From: Symsagittifera roscoffensis
Taxonomy: Eukaryota; Xenacoelomorpha; Acoela; Convolutidae
Assembly (NCBI RefSeq): GCF_963678635.1
Contig: NC_087064.1
Coordinates: forward strand, 1,581,688-1,645,687
Length of the DNA: 64,000 nucleotides
Direction: 5' to 3'
Below the pieces are notes generated by a model. The model searched no databases, was not told where the DNA came from, and worked only from the letters and a program-made list of their open reading frames with translations. Both the position numbers and the translations under genes were made by a program. Shown here in pieces: positions 23,880 through 39,700 of this stretch (within the stretch, counting starts at the first letter, position 1; every line of letters starts with the position of its first letter).

Positions 23880-25490
23880 AAGTCATTATCTACTCAACTC
23901 ACGCATGCAGATGCTCCAGTTGGGATATACACAAGTGAAGTCATTATCTACTCAACGCACGCATGCAGATGGCCCAGTTGGGATATGCACCAGTGAAGTC
24001 AAAATATACTCAACTCACGCATGCAGATGGCCCAGTTGAGATATATACAGGAGACGTCATTATCTACTCAACTCATGCATGTAGATGGCCCAGTTGGGAT
24101 ATACACAAGTGAAGTCATTATCTACTCAACTCACGCATGCAGATGGCCCAGTTGGGATATACACAAGTGAAGTCATTGTCTAATCAACTCACGCATGCAG
24201 ATGGCCCAGTTGGGATATGCACCAGTGAAGTCAAAATATACTCAACTCACGCATGCAGATGGCCCAGTTGGGATATATACAGGAGACGTCATTATCTACT
24301 CAACTCATGCATGTAGATGGCCCAGTTGGGATATACACAAGTGAAGTCATTATCTACTCAACTCACGCAGGCAGATGGGCCAGTTGGGATATACACAAGT
24401 GAAGTCATTATCTACTCAACTCACGCATGCAAATGGCCCAGTTGGGATATGCACAAGTGAAATCATTATCTACTCAACTCACGCACGCAGATGGCCCAGT
24501 TGGGATATACACAGGAGAAGTCATTATCTACTCAACTCTCGCACGCAGATGGCCCAGTTGGGATATACACAGGAGAAGTCATTATCTACTCAACTCACGC
24601 ATGCAGATGGCCCAGTTGGGATATATACAGGAGACCTCAACTCATGCATGTAGATGGCCCAGTTGGGATATGCACCAGTGAAGTCATTATCTACTCAACT
24701 CGCGCATGCAGATGCTCCAGTTGGGATATACACAAGTGAAGTCATTATCTACTCAACGCACGCATGCAGATGGCCCAGTTGGGATATGCACCAGTGAAGT
24801 CAAAATATACTCAACTCAAGCATGCAGATGGCCCAGTTGAGATATATACAGGAGACGTCATTATCTACTCAACTCATGCATGTAGATGGCCCAGTTGGGA
24901 TATACACAAGTGAAGTCATTATCTACTCAACTCACGCATGCAGATGGCCCAGTTGGGATATACACAAGTGAAGTCATTATCTAATCAACTCACGCATGCA
25001 GATGGCCCAGTTGGGATATGCACCAGTGAAGTCAAAATATACTCAACTCACGCATGCAGATGGCCCAGTTGGGATATATACAGGAGACGTCATTATCTAC
25101 TCAACTCATGCATGTAGATGGCCCAGTTGGGATATACACAAGTGAAGTCATTATCTACTCAACTCACGCATGCAGATGGGCCAGTTGGGATATACACAAG
25201 TGAAGTCATTATCTACTCAACTCACGCATGCAGATGGCCCAGTTGGGATATGCACAAGTGAAATCATTATGTACTCAACTCACGCACGCAGATGGCCCAG
25301 TTGGGATATACACAGGAGAAGTCATTATCTACTCAACTCTCGCACGCAGATGGCCCAGTTGGGATATACACAGGAGAAGTCATTATCTACTCAACTCACG
25401 CATGCAGACGGCCCAGTTGGGATATATACAGGAGACCTCAGCTCATGCATGTAGATGGCCCAGTTGGGATATGCACCAGTGAAGTCAAAA
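23880..25490. repeat. 801 bp higher-order duplication in the satellite
   Basis: Two successive blocks share unusual markers 801 bp apart: 'atgctccagt' at 23911 and 24712, 'cccagttgag' at 24031 and 24832, and a shortened monomer 'gagacctca' near 24633 and 25434. The block is about 14 monomers, one of them lacking about 11 bp. Confidence 0.75.
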
Positions 25491-28400
25491 TAAACTCAAC
25501 TCACGCATGCAGATGGCCCAGTTGGGATATGCACAAGTGAAGTCATTATCTACTCAACTCACGCATGCAGATGGCCCAGTTGGGATATGCACAAGTGAAA
25601 TCATTATCTACTCAACTCACGCACGCAGATGGCCCAGTTGGGATATACACAAGGAGAAGTCATTATCTACTCAACTCACGCATGCAGATGGCCCAGTTGG
25701 GATATATACAGGAGACGTCATTATCTACTCAACTCATGGATGTAGATGGCCCAGTTGGGATATACACAAGTGAAGTCCTTATCTACTCAACTCACGCATG
25801 CAGATGGCCCAGTTGGGATATACACAAGTGAAGTCATTATCTACTCAACTCACGCATGCAGATGGCCCAGTTGGGATATGCACCAGTGAAGTCAAAATAT
25901 ACTCAACTCACGCATGCAGATGGCCCAGTTGGGATATATACAGGAGACGTCATTATCTACTCAACTCATGCATGTAGATGGCCCAGTTGGGATATACACA
26001 AGTGAAGTCATTATCTACTCAACTCACGCATGCAGATGGCCCAGTTGGGATATACACAAGTGAAGTCATTATCTACTCAACTCACGCAGGCAGATGGCCC
26101 AGTTGGGATATGCACAAGTGAAGTCAAAATAAACTCAACTCACGCATGCAGATGGCCCGGTTGGGATATATACAGGAGACGTCATTATCTACTCAACTCA
26201 TGCATGTAGATGGCCCAGTTGGGATATACACAAGTGAAGTCATTATCTACTGAACTCACGCATGCAGATGATCCAGTTGGGATATGCACCAGTGAAGTCA
26301 AAATATACTCAACTCACGCATGCAGATGGCCCAGTTGGGATATTTACAGGAGACGTCATTATCTACTCAACTCATGCATGTAGATGGCCCAGTTGGGATA
26401 TACACAAGTGAAGTCATTATCTACTCAACTCACGCATGCAGATGGCCCAGTTGGGATATGCACCAGTGAAGTCAAAATAAACTCAACTCACGCATGCAGA
26501 TGGCCCAGTTGGGATATATACAGGAGACGTCATTATCTACTCAACTCATGCATGTAGATGGCCCAGTTGCCCAGTTGGGATATACACAAGTGAAGTCATT
26601 ATCTACTCAACTCGCGCATGCAGATGGCCCAGTTGGGATATACACAAGTGAAGTCATTATCTACTCAACTCACGCATGCAGATGGCCCAGTTGGGATATG
26701 CACCAGTGAACTCAAAATAAACTCAACTCACGCATGCAGATGGCCCAGTTGGGATATATACAGGAGACGTCATTATCTACTCAACTCACGCATGCAGATG
26801 GCCCAGTTGGGATATGCACCAGTGAAGTCAAAATAAACTCAACTCACGCATGTAGATGGCCCAGTTGGGATATATACAGGAGACGTCATTATCTACTCAA
26901 CTCACGCATGCAGATGGCCCAGTTGGGATATATACAGGAGACGTCATTATCTACTCAACTCATGCATGTAGATGGCCCAGATGGGATATACACAAGTGAA
27001 GTCATTATCTACTCAACTCACGCATGCAGATGGCCCAGTTGGGATATGCACCAGTGAAGTCAAAATATACTCAACTCAAGCATGCAGATGGCCCAGTTGG
27101 GATATATACAGGAGACGTCATTATCTACTCAACTCACGCATGCAGATGGCCCAGTTGGGATATGCACCAGTGAAGTCAAAATAAACTCAACTCACGCATG
27201 CAGATGGCCCAGTTGGGATATATACAGGAGACGTCATTATCTACTCAACTCATGCATGTAGATGGCCCAGTTGGGATATACACAAGTGAAGTCAATATCT
27301 ACTCAACTCACGCATGCAGATGGCCCAGTTGGGATATGCACCAGTCAAGTCAAAATATACTCAACTCAAGCATGCAGATGGCCCAGTTGGGATATATACA
27401 GGAGACGTCCTTATCTACTCAACTCATGCATGTAGATGGCCCAGTTGGGATATGCACAGGAGAAGTCATTATCTACTCAACTCACACATGCAGATGGCCC
27501 AGTTGGGATATGCACCAGTGAAGTCAAAATAAACTCAACTCACGCATGCAGATGGCCCAGTTGGGATATATACAGGAGACGTCATTATCTACTCAACTCA
27601 CGCATGCAGATGGCCCAGTTGGGATATGCACCAGGGAAGTCAAAATTTACTCAACTCACGCATGCAGATGGCCCAGTTGGGATATATACAGGAGACGTCC
27701 TTATCTACTCAACTCAAGCATGTAGATGGCCCAGTTGGGATATGCATAGGAGAAGTCATTATCTACTCAACTCACGCATGCAGATGGCCCAGTTGGGATA
27801 TGCACAAGTGAAGTCATTATCTACTCAACTCACGCATGCAGATGGCCCAGTTGGGATATGCACAAGTGAAGTCATTATCTACTCAACTCACGCATGCAGA
27901 TGGCCCAGTTGGGATATGCACAAGTGATGTCATTATCTACTCAACTCACGCATGCAGATTGCCCAGTTGGGATATGCACAAGTGGATTCATTATATACTC
28001 AACTCACGCATGCAGATGGCCCAGTTGGGATATATACAGGAGACGTCCTTATCTACTCAACTCACGCATGCAGATGGCCCAGTTGGGATATACACAAGTG
28101 AAGTCATTGTCTACTCAACTCACGCATGCAGATGGCCCAGTTGGGATATGCACAAGTGAAGTCATTATCTACTCAACTCACGCATGCAGATGGCCCAGTT
28201 GGGATATGCACAAGTGAGGTCATTATCTACTCAACTCACGCATGCAGATGGCCCAGTTGGGATATATACAGGAGACGTCCTTACCTACTCAACTCACGCA
28301 TGCAGATGGCCCAGTTGGGATATACACAAGTGAAGTCATTATCTACTCAACTCACGCATGCAGATGGCCCAGTTGGGATATGCACAAGTGAAGTCATTAT

Positions 28401-31400
28401 CTACTCAACTCACGCATGCAGATGGCCCAGTTGGGATATGCACAAGTGAAGTCATTATCTACTCAACTCACGCATGCAGATGGCCCAGTTGGGATATACA
28501 CAAGTGAAGTCATTATCTACTCAACTCACGCATGCAGATGGCCCAGTTGGGATATGCACAAGTGAAGTCATTATCTACTCAACTCACGCATGCAGATGGC
28601 CCAGTTGGGATTTACACAAGTGAAGTCATTATCTACTCAACTCACGCATACAGATGGCCCAGTTGGGATATGCACAAGTGAAATCATTATCTACTCAACT
28701 CACGCATGCAGATGGCCCAGTTAGGATATACACAAGTGAAGTCATTATCTACTCAACTCACCTATGCAGATGGCCCAGTTGGGATATACACAAGTGAAGT
28801 CATTATCTACTCAACTCACGCATGCAGATGGCCCAGTTGGGATATGCACAAGTGAAGTCATTATCTACTCAACTCACGCATGCAGATGGCCCAGTTGGGA
28901 TATGCACAAGTGAAGTCATTAACTACTCAACTCACGCATGCAGATGGCCCAGTTGGGATATGCACAAGTGAAGTCATTATCTACTCAACTCACGCATGCA
29001 GATGGTCCAGTTGGGATATACACAAGTGAAGTCATTATCTACTCAACTCACGCATGCAGATGGCCCAGTTGGGATATACACAAGTGAAGTCATTATCTAC
29101 TCAACTCACGCATGCAGATGTCCCAGTTGGGATATGCACAAGTGAAGTCATTATCTACTCAACTCACGCATGCAGATGGCCCAGTTGGGATATGCACAAG
29201 TGAAGTCATTATCTACTCAACTCACGCATGCAGATGGCCCAGTTGGGATATGCACAAGTGAAGTCATTATCTACTCAACTCACGCATGCAGATGGCCCAG
29301 TTGGGATATGCACAAGTGAAGTCATTATCTACTCAACTCACGCATGCAGATGGCCCAGTTGGGTTATGCACAAGTGAAGTCATTATCTACTCAACTCACG
29401 CATGCATATGGCCCAGTTGGGATATGCACAAGTGAAGTCATTATCTACTCAACTCACGCATGCAGATGTCCCAGTTGGGATATGCACAAGTGAAGTCATT
29501 ATCTACTCAACTCACGCATGCAGCTGGCCCAGTTGGGATATGCACAAGTGAAGTCATTATCTACTCAACTCACGCATGCAGATGGCCCAGTTGGGATATG
29601 CACAAGTGAAGTCATTATCTACTCAACTCACGCATGCAGATGGCCCAGTTGGGATATGCAGAAGTGAAGTCATTATCTACTCAACTCACGCATGCAGATG
29701 GCCCAGTTGGGTTATGCACAAGTGAAGTCATTATCTACTCAACTCACGCATGCAGATGGCCCAGTTGGGATATGCACAAGTGAAGTCATTATCTACTCAA
29801 CTCACGCATGCAGATGGCCCAGTTGGGATATGCACAAGTGAAGTCATTATCTACTCAACTCACGCATGCAGATGGCCCAGTTGGGATATGCACAAGTGAA
29901 GTCATTATCTACTCAACTCACGCATGCAGATGGCCCAGTTGGGATATACACAAGTGAAGTCATTATCTACTCAACTCACGCATGCAGATGGCCCAGTTGG
30001 GATATGCACAAGTGAAGTCAATATCTACTCAACTCACGCATGCAGATGGCCCAGTTGGGATATGCACAAGTGAAGTCATTATCTACTCAGCTCACGCATG
30101 CAGATGGCCCAGTTGGGATATACACAAATGAAGTCATTATCTACTCAACTCACGCATGCAGATGGCCCAGTTGGGATATGCACAAGTGAAGTCATTATCT
30201 ACTCAACTCACGCATGCAGATGGCCCAGTTGGGATATACACAAGTGAAGTCATTATCTACTCAACTCACGCATGCAGATGGCCCAGTTGGGATATACACA
30301 AGTGAAGTCATTATCTACTCAACTCACGCATGCAGATGGCCCAGTTGGGATATGCACAAGTGAAGTCATTATCTACTCAACTCACGCATGCAGATGGCCC
30401 AGTTGGGATATGGACAAGTGAAGTCATTATCTACTCAACTCACGCATGCAGATGGCCCAGTTGGAATATGCACAAGTGAAGTCATTATCTACTCAACTCA
30501 CGCATGCAGATGGCCCAGTTGGGATATGCACAAGTGAAGTCATTATCTACTCAACTCACGCATGCAGATGGCCCAGTTGGGATATGCACAAGTGAAGTCA
30601 TTATCTACTCAACTCACGCATGCAGATGGCCCAGTTGGGATATGCACAAGTGAAGTCATTATCTACTCAACTCACGCATGCAGATGGCCCAGTTGGGATA
30701 TACACAAGTGAAGTCATTATCTACTCAACTCACGCATGCAGATGGCCCAGTTGGGATATGCACAAGTGAAGTCATTATCTACTCAACTCACGCATTCAGA
30801 TGGCCCAGTTGGAATATACACAAGTGAAGTCATTATCTACTCAACTCACGCATGCAGATGGCACAGTTGGGATATACACAAGTGAAGTCATTATCTACTC
30901 AACTCACGCATGCAGATGGCCCAGTTGGGATATACACAAGTGAAGTCATTATCTACTCAACTCACGCATACAGATGGCCCAGTTGGGATATACACAGGAG
31001 AAGTCATTATCTACTCAACTCACGCATGCAGATGGCCCAGTTGGGATATACACAAGTGAAATCATTATCTACTCAACTCACGCATGCAGATGGCCCAGTT
31101 GGGATATACACAAGTGAAGTCATTATCTACTCAACTCACGCATGCAGATGGCCCAGTTGGGATATGCACAAGTGAAGTCATTATCTACTCAACTCACGCA
31201 TGCAGATGGCCCAGTTGGGATATTCACAAGTGAAGTCATTATCTACTCAACTCACGCATGCAGATGGCCCAGTTGGGATATACACAAGTGAAGTCATTAT
31301 CTACTCAACTCACGCATGCAGATGGCCCAGTTGGGATCTACACAAGTGAAGTCATTATCTACTCAACTCACGCATGCAGATGGCCCAGTTGGGATATACA

Positions 31401-33689
31401 CAGGAGAAGTCATTATCTACTCAACTCACGCATGCAGATGGCCCAGTTGGGATATACACAAGTGAAGTCATTATCTACTCAACTCACGCATGCAGATGGC
31501 CCAGTTGGGATATACACAAGTGAAGTCATTATCTACTCAACTCACGCATGCAGATGGCCCAGTTAGGATATACACAAGTGAAGTCATTATCTACTCAACT
31601 CACGCATGCAGATGGCCCAGTTGGGATATACACAAGTGAAGTCCTTATCTACTCAACTCACGCATGCAGATGGCCCAGTTGGGATATGCACAAGTGAAGT
31701 CATTATCTACTCAACTCACGCATGCAGATGGCCCAGTTGGGATATGCACAAGTGAAGTCATTATCTACTCAACTCACGCATGTAGATGGCCCAGTTGGGA
31801 TATACACAAGTGAAGTCATTATCTACTCAACTCACGCATGCAGATGGCCCAGTTGGGATATGCACAAGTGAAGTCATTATCTACTCAACTCACGCATGCA
31901 GATGGCCCAGTTGGGATATACACAAGTGAAGTCATTATCTACTCAACTCACGCATGCAGATGGCCCAGTTGGGATATACACAAGTGAAATCATTATCTAC
32001 TCAACTCACGCATGCAGATGGCCCAGTTGGGATATACACAAGTGAAGTCATTATCTACTCAACTCACGCATGCAGATGGCCCAGTTGGGATATGCACAAG
32101 TGAAGTCATTATCTACTCAACTCACGCATGTAGATGGCCCAGTTGGGATATACACAAGTGAAGTCATTATCTACTCAACTCACGCATGCAGATGGCCCAG
32201 TTGGGATATGCACAAGTGAAGTCATTATCTACTCAACTCACGCATGCAGATGGCCCAGTTGGGATATACACAAGTGAAGTCATTATCTACTCAACTCACG
32301 CATGCAGATGGCCCAGTTGGGATATACACAAGTGAAATCATTATCTACTCAACTCACGCATGCAGATGGCCCAGTTGGGATATACACAAGTGAAGTCATT
32401 ATCTACTCAATTCACGCATGCAGATGGCCCAATTGGGATAAACACAAGTGAAGTCATTATCTACTCAACTCACGCATGCAGATGGCCCAGTTGGGATATA
32501 CACATGTGAAGTCATTATCTACTCAACTCACGCATGCAGATGGCCCAGTTGGGATTACACAAATGAAGTCATTATCTACTCAACTCACGCATGCAGATGG
32601 CCCAGTCGGGATTTACACAAGTGAAGTCATTATCTACTCAACTCACGCATGCAGATGGCCCAGTTGGGATATGCACAAGTGAAGTCATTATCTACTCAAC
32701 TCACGCATGCAGATGGCCCAGTTGGGATATACACAAGTGAAGTCATTATCTACTCAACTCACGCTTGCAGATGGCCCAGTTGGGATATACACAAGTGAAG
32801 TCATTATCTACTCAACTCACGCATGCAGATGGCCCAGTTGGGATATACACAAGTGAAGTCATTATCTACTCAACTCACGCATGCACATGGCCCAGTTGGG
32901 ATATACACAAGTGAAGTCATTATCTACTCAACTCACGCATGCAGATGGCCCAGTTGGGATATACACAGGAGAAGTCATTATCTACTCAACTCACGCATGC
33001 AGATGGCCCAGTTGGGATATACACAGGAGAAGTCATTATCTACTCAACTCACGCATGCAGATGGCCCAGTTGGGATATACACAGGAGAAGTCATTATCTA
33101 CTCAACTCACGCATGCAGATGGCCCAGTTGGGATATACACAAGTGAAGTCATTATCTACTCAACTCACGCATGCAGATGGCCCAGTTGGGATATACACAG
33201 GAGAAGTCATTATCTACTCAACTCACGCATGCAGATGGCCCAGTTGGGATATACACAAGTGAAGTCATTATCTACTCAACTCACGCATGCAGATGGCCCA
33301 GTTGGGATATACACAAGTGAAGTCATTATCTACTCAACTCACGCATGCAGATGGCCCAGTTGGGATATGCACAAGTGAAATCATTATCTACTCAACTCAC
33401 GCATGCAGATGGCCCAGTTGGGATACGCACAAGTGAAGTCATTATCTACTCAACTCACGCATGCAGATGGCCCAGTTGGATATACACAAGTGAAGTCATT
33501 ATCTACTCAACTCACGCATGCAGATGGCCCAGTTGGGATATACACAAGTGAAGTCATTATCTACTCAACTCACGCATGCAGATGGCCCAGTTGGGATATG
33601 CACAAGTGAAGTCATTATCTACTCAACTCACGCATGCAGATGGCCCAGTTGGGATATGCACAAGTGAAGTCATTATCTACTCAACTCAC

Positions 33690-34560
33690 GCATGCAGATA
33701 ACCCAGTTGGGATATGCACAAGTGAAGTCATTATCTACTCAACTCACGCATGCAGATGGCCCAGTTGGGATATACACAAGTGAAGTCATTATCTACTCAA
33801 CTCACGCATGCAGATGGACCAGTTGGAATATACACAAGTGAAGTCATTATCTACTCAACTCACGCATGCAGATGGCCCAGTTGGGATATACACAAGTGAA
33901 GTCATTATCTACTCAACTCACGCATGCAGATGGCCCAGTTGGAATATACACAAGTGAAGTCATTATCTACTCAACTCACGCATGCAGATGGCCCAGTTGG
34001 GATATGCACAAGTGAAGTCATTATCTACTCAACTCACGCATGCAGATGGCCCAGTTGGGATATGCACAAGTGAAGTCATTATCTACTCAACTCACGCATG
34101 CAGATAACCCAGTTGGCATATGCAAAAGTGAAGTCATTATCTACTCAACTCACGCATGCAGATGGCCCAGTTGGGATATGCACCAGTGAAGTCATTATCT
34201 ACTCAACTCACGCATGCAGATGGCCCAGTTGGGATATGCACAATTGAAGTCATTATCTACTCAACTCACGCATGCAGATAACCCAGTTGGGATATGCACA
34301 AGTAAAGTCATTATCTACTCAACTCACGCATGCAGATGGCCCAGTTGGGATATACACAAGTGAAGTCATTATCTACTCAACTCACGCATGCAGATGGACC
34401 AGTTGGAATATACACAAGTGAAGTCATTATCTACTCAACTCACGCATGCAGATGGCCCAGTTGGGATATACACAAGTGAAGTCATTATCTACTCAACTCA
34501 CGCATGCAGATGGCCCAGTTGGAATATACACAAGTGAAGTCATTATCTACTCAACTCACG
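33690..34560. repeat. 580 bp (10-mer) higher-order duplication in the satellite
   Basis: The rare variant 'cagataacccagttgg' at about 33697 and 34277, and neighbours 'cagatggaccagttggaata' at about 33811 and 34391, recur with 580 bp spacing (10 x 58). Confidence 0.65.
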
Positions 34561-36779
34561 CATGCAGATGGCCCAGTTGGGATATGCACAAGTGAAGTCA
34601 TTATCTATTCAACTCACGCATGCAGATGGCCCAGTTGGGATATGCACAAGTGAAGTCATTATCTACTCAACTCACGCATGCAGATGGCCCAGTTGGAATA
34701 TACACAAGTGAAGTCATTATCTACTCAACTCACGCATGCAGATGGCCCAGTTGGGATATACACAAGTGAAGTCATTATCTACTCAACTCACGCATGCAGA
34801 TGGCCCAGTTGGGATATACACAAGTGAAGTCATTATCTACTCAACTCACGCATACAGATGGCCCAGTTGCGATATACACAGGAGAAGTCATTATCTACTC
34901 AACTCACGCATGCAGATGGCCCAGTTGGGATATACACAAGTGAAGTCATTATCTACTCAACTCACGCATGCAGATGGCCCAGTTGGGATATACACGCATG
35001 GCCCAGTTGGGATAAACACAAGTGAAGTCATTATCTACTTAACTCACGCATGCAGATGGCCCAGTTGGGATATACACAAGTGAAGTCATTATCTACTCAA
35101 CTCACGCATGCAGATGGCCCAGATGGGATATACACAAGTGAAGTCATTATCTACTCAACTCACGCATGCAGATGGCCCAGTTGGGATATACACAAGTGAA
35201 GTCATTATCTACTCAACTCACGCATGCAGATGGCCCAGTTAGGATATACACAAGTGAAGTCATTATCTACTCAACTCACGCATGCAGATGGCCCAGTTGG
35301 GATATACACAAGTGAAGTCATTATCTACTCAACTCACGCATGCAGATGGCCCAGTTGGGATATGCACAAGTGAAGTCATTATCTACTCAACTCACGCATG
35401 CAGATGGCCCAGTTGGGATATACACAAGTGAAGTCATTATCTACTCAACTCACGCATGCAGATGGCCCAGTTGGGATATGCACAAGTGAAGTCATTATCT
35501 ACTCAACTCACGCATGCAGATGGCCCAGTTGGGATATACACAAGTGAAGTCATTATCTACTCAACTCACGCATGCAGATGGCCCAGTTGGGATATACACA
35601 AGTGAAGTCATTATCTACTCAACTCACGCATGCAGATGGCCCAGTTGGGATATACACAAGTGAAGTCATTATCTACTCAATTCACGCATGCAGATGGCCC
35701 AGTTGGGATAAACACAAGTGAAGTCAATATCTACTCAACTCACGCATGCAGATGGCCCAGTTGGGATATACACAAGTGAAGTCATTATCTACTCAACTCA
35801 CGCATGCAGATGGCCCAGTTGGGATATACACAAGTGAAGTCATTATCTACTCAACTCACGCATGCAGATGGCCCAGTCGGGATATACACAAGTGAAGTCA
35901 TTATCTACTCAACTCACGCATGCAGATGGCCCAGTTGGGATATGCACAAGTGAAGTCATTATCTACTCAACTCACGCATGCAGATGGCCCAGTTGGGATA
36001 TACACAAGTGAAGTCATTATCTACTCAACTCACGCATGCAGATGGCCCAGTTGGGATATACACAAGTGAAGTCATTATCTACTCAACTCACGCATGCAGA
36101 TGGCCCAGTTGGGATATACACAAGTGAAGTCATTATCTACTCAACTCACGCATGCAGATGGCCCAGTTGGGATATGCACAAGTGAAGTCATTATCTACTC
36201 AACTCACGCATGCAGATGGCCCAGTTGGGATATACACAAGTGAAGTCATTATCTACTCAACTCACGCATGCAGATAGCCCAGTTGGGATATACACAAGTG
36301 CAGTCATTATCTACTCAACTCACGCATGCAGATGGCCCAGTTGGGATATACACAAGTGAAGTCATTATCTACTCAAATCACGCATGCAGATGGCCCAGTT
36401 GGGATATACACAGGAGAAGTCATTATCTACTCAACTCACGCATGCAGATGGCCCAGTTGGGATGTACACAGGAGATGTCATTATCTGCTCAACTCACGCA
36501 TGCAGATGGCCCAGTTGGGATATACACAGGAGAAGTCATTATCTACTCAACTCACGCATGCAGATGGCCCAGTTGAGATATACACAAGTGAAGTCATTAT
36601 CTACTCAACTCACGCATGCAGATGGCCCAGTTGGGATATACACAGGAGAAGTCATTATCTACTCAACTCACGCATGCAGTTGGCCCAGTTGGGATATACA
36701 CAAGTGAAGTCATTATCTACTCAACTCACGCATGCAGATGGCCCAGTTGGGATATACACAAGTGAAGTCATTATCTACT

Positions 36780-39700
36780 CAACTCACGCATGCAGATGGC
36801 CCAGTTGGGATATGCACAAGTGAAATCATTATCTACTCAACTCACGCATGCAGATGGCCCAGTTGGGATATGCACAAGTGAAGTCATTATCTACTCAACT
36901 CACGCATGCAGATGGCCCAGTTGGATATACACAAGTGAAGTCATTATCTTCTCAACTCACGCATGCAGATGGCCCAGTTGGGATATGCACAAGTGAAATC
37001 ATTATCTACTCAACTCACGCATGCAGATGGCCCAGTTGGGATATGCACAAGTGAAGTCATTATCTACTCAACTCACGCATGCAGATGGCCCAGTTGGGAT
37101 ATGCACAAGTGAAATCATTATCTACTCAACTCACGCATGCAGATGGCCCAGTTGGGATATGCACAAGTGAAGTCATTATCTACTCAACTCACACATGCAG
37201 ATGGCCCAGTTGGGATATACACAGGAGAAGTCATTATCTACTCAACTCACGCATGCAGATGGCCCAGTTGAGATATACACAAGTGAAGTCATTATCTACT
37301 CAACTCACGCATGCAGATGGCCCATTTGGGATATACACAGGAGAAGTCATTATCTACTCAACTCACGCATGCAGATGGCCCAGTTGGGATATACACAAGT
37401 GAAGTCATTATCTACTCAACTCACGCATGCAGATGGCCCAGTTGGGATATACACAAGTGAAGTCATTATCTACTCAACTCACGCATGCAGATGGCCCAGT
37501 TGGGATATGCACAAGTGAAATCATTATCTACTCAACTCACGCATGCAGATGGCCCAGTTGGGATATGCACAAGTGAAGTCATTATCTACTCAACTCACGC
37601 ATGCAGATGGCCCAGTTGGATATACACAAGTGAAGTCATTATCTTCTCAACTCACGCATACAGATGGCCCAGTTGGGATATGCACAAGTGAAATCATTAT
37701 CTACTCAACTCACGCATGCAGATGGCCCAGTTGGGATATGCACAAGTGAAGTCATTATCTACTCAACTCACGCATGCAGATGGCCCAGTTGGGATATGCA
37801 CAAGTGAAATCATTATCTACTCAACTCACGCATGCAGATGGCCCAGTTGGGATATGCACAAGTGAAGTCATTATCTACTCAACTCACGCATGCAGATGGC
37901 CCAGTTGGGATATACACAAGTGAAATCATTATCTACTCAACTCACGCATGCAGATGGCCCAGTTGGGATATGCACAAGTGAAGTCATTATCTACTCAACT
38001 CACGCATGCAGATGGCCCAGTTGGGATATGCACAAGTGAAGTCATTATCTACTCAACTCACGCATGCAGATGGCCCAGTTGGATATACACAAGTGAAGTC
38101 ATTATCTTCTCAACTCACGCATGCAGATGGCCCAGTTGGGATATGCACAAGTGAAATCATTATCTACTCAACTCACGCATGCAGATGGCCCAGTTGGGAT
38201 ATGCACAAGTGAAGTCATTATCTACTCAACTCACGCATGCAGATGGCCCAGTTGGGATATGCACAAGTGAAATCATTATCTACTCAACTCACGCATGCAG
38301 ATGGCCCAGTTGGGATATGCACAAGTGAAGTCATTATCTACTCAACCCACGCATGCAGATGGCCCAGTTGGGATATACACAAGTGAAATCATTATCTACT
38401 CAACTCACGCATGCAGATGGCCCAGTTGGGATATGCACAAGTGAAGTCATTATCTACTCAACTCACGCATGCAGATGGCCCAGTTGGGATATACACAAGT
38501 GAAGTCATTATCTACTCAACTCACGCATGCAGATGGCCCAGTTGGGATATACACAAGTGAAGTCATTATCTACTCAACTCACGCATGCAGATGGCCCAGT
38601 TGGGATATGCACAAGTGAAGTCATTATCTACTCAACTCACGCATGCAGATGGCCCAGTTGGGATATACACCAGTGAAATCATTATCTACTCAACTCACGC
38701 ATGCAGATGGCCCAGTTGGGATATGCACAAGTGAAGTCATTATCTACTCAACTCACGCATGCAGATGGCCCAGTTGGGATATGCACAAGTGAAGTCATTG
38801 TCTACTCAACTCACGCATGCAGATGGCCCAGTTGGGATATGCACAAGTGAAGTCATTATCTACTCAACTCACGCTTGCAGATGGCCCAGTTGGGATATGC
38901 ACAAGTGAAGTCATTATCTACTCAACTCACGCATGCAGATGGCCCAGTTGGGATATGCACAAGTGAAGTCATTATCTACTCAATTCACGCATGCAGATGG
39001 CCCAGTTGGGATATGCACAAGTGAAGTCATTATCTACTCAACTCACGCATGCAGATGGCCCAGTTGGGATATGCATAAGTGAAGTCATTATCTACTCAAC
39101 TCACGCATGCAGATGGCCCAGTTGGGATATGCACAAGTGAAGTCATTATCTACTCAACTCACGCATGCAGATGGCCCAGTTGGGATATGCACAAGTGAAG
39201 TCATTATCTACTCAACTCACGCATGCAGATGGCCCAGTTGGGATATGCACAAGTGAAGTCATTATCTACTCAACTCACGCATGCAGATGGCCCAGTTGGG
39301 ATATGCACAAGTGAAACCATTATCTACTCAACTCACGCATGCAGATGGCCCAGTTGGATATACACAAGTGAAGTCATTATCTACTCAACTCACGCATGCA
39401 GATGGCCCAGTTGGGATATGCACAAGTGAAGTCATTATCTACTCAACTCACGCATGCAGATGGCCCAGTTGGGATATGCACAAGTGAAGTCATTATCTAC
39501 TCAACTCACGCATGCAGATGGCCCAGTTGGGATATGCACAAGTGAAGTCATTATCTACTCAACTCACGCATGCAGATGGCCCAGTTGGGATATGCACAAG
39601 TGAAGTCATTATCTACTCAACTCACGCATGCAGATGGCCCAGTTGCGATATGCACAAGTGAAGTCATTATCTACTCAACTCACGCATGCAGATGGCCCAG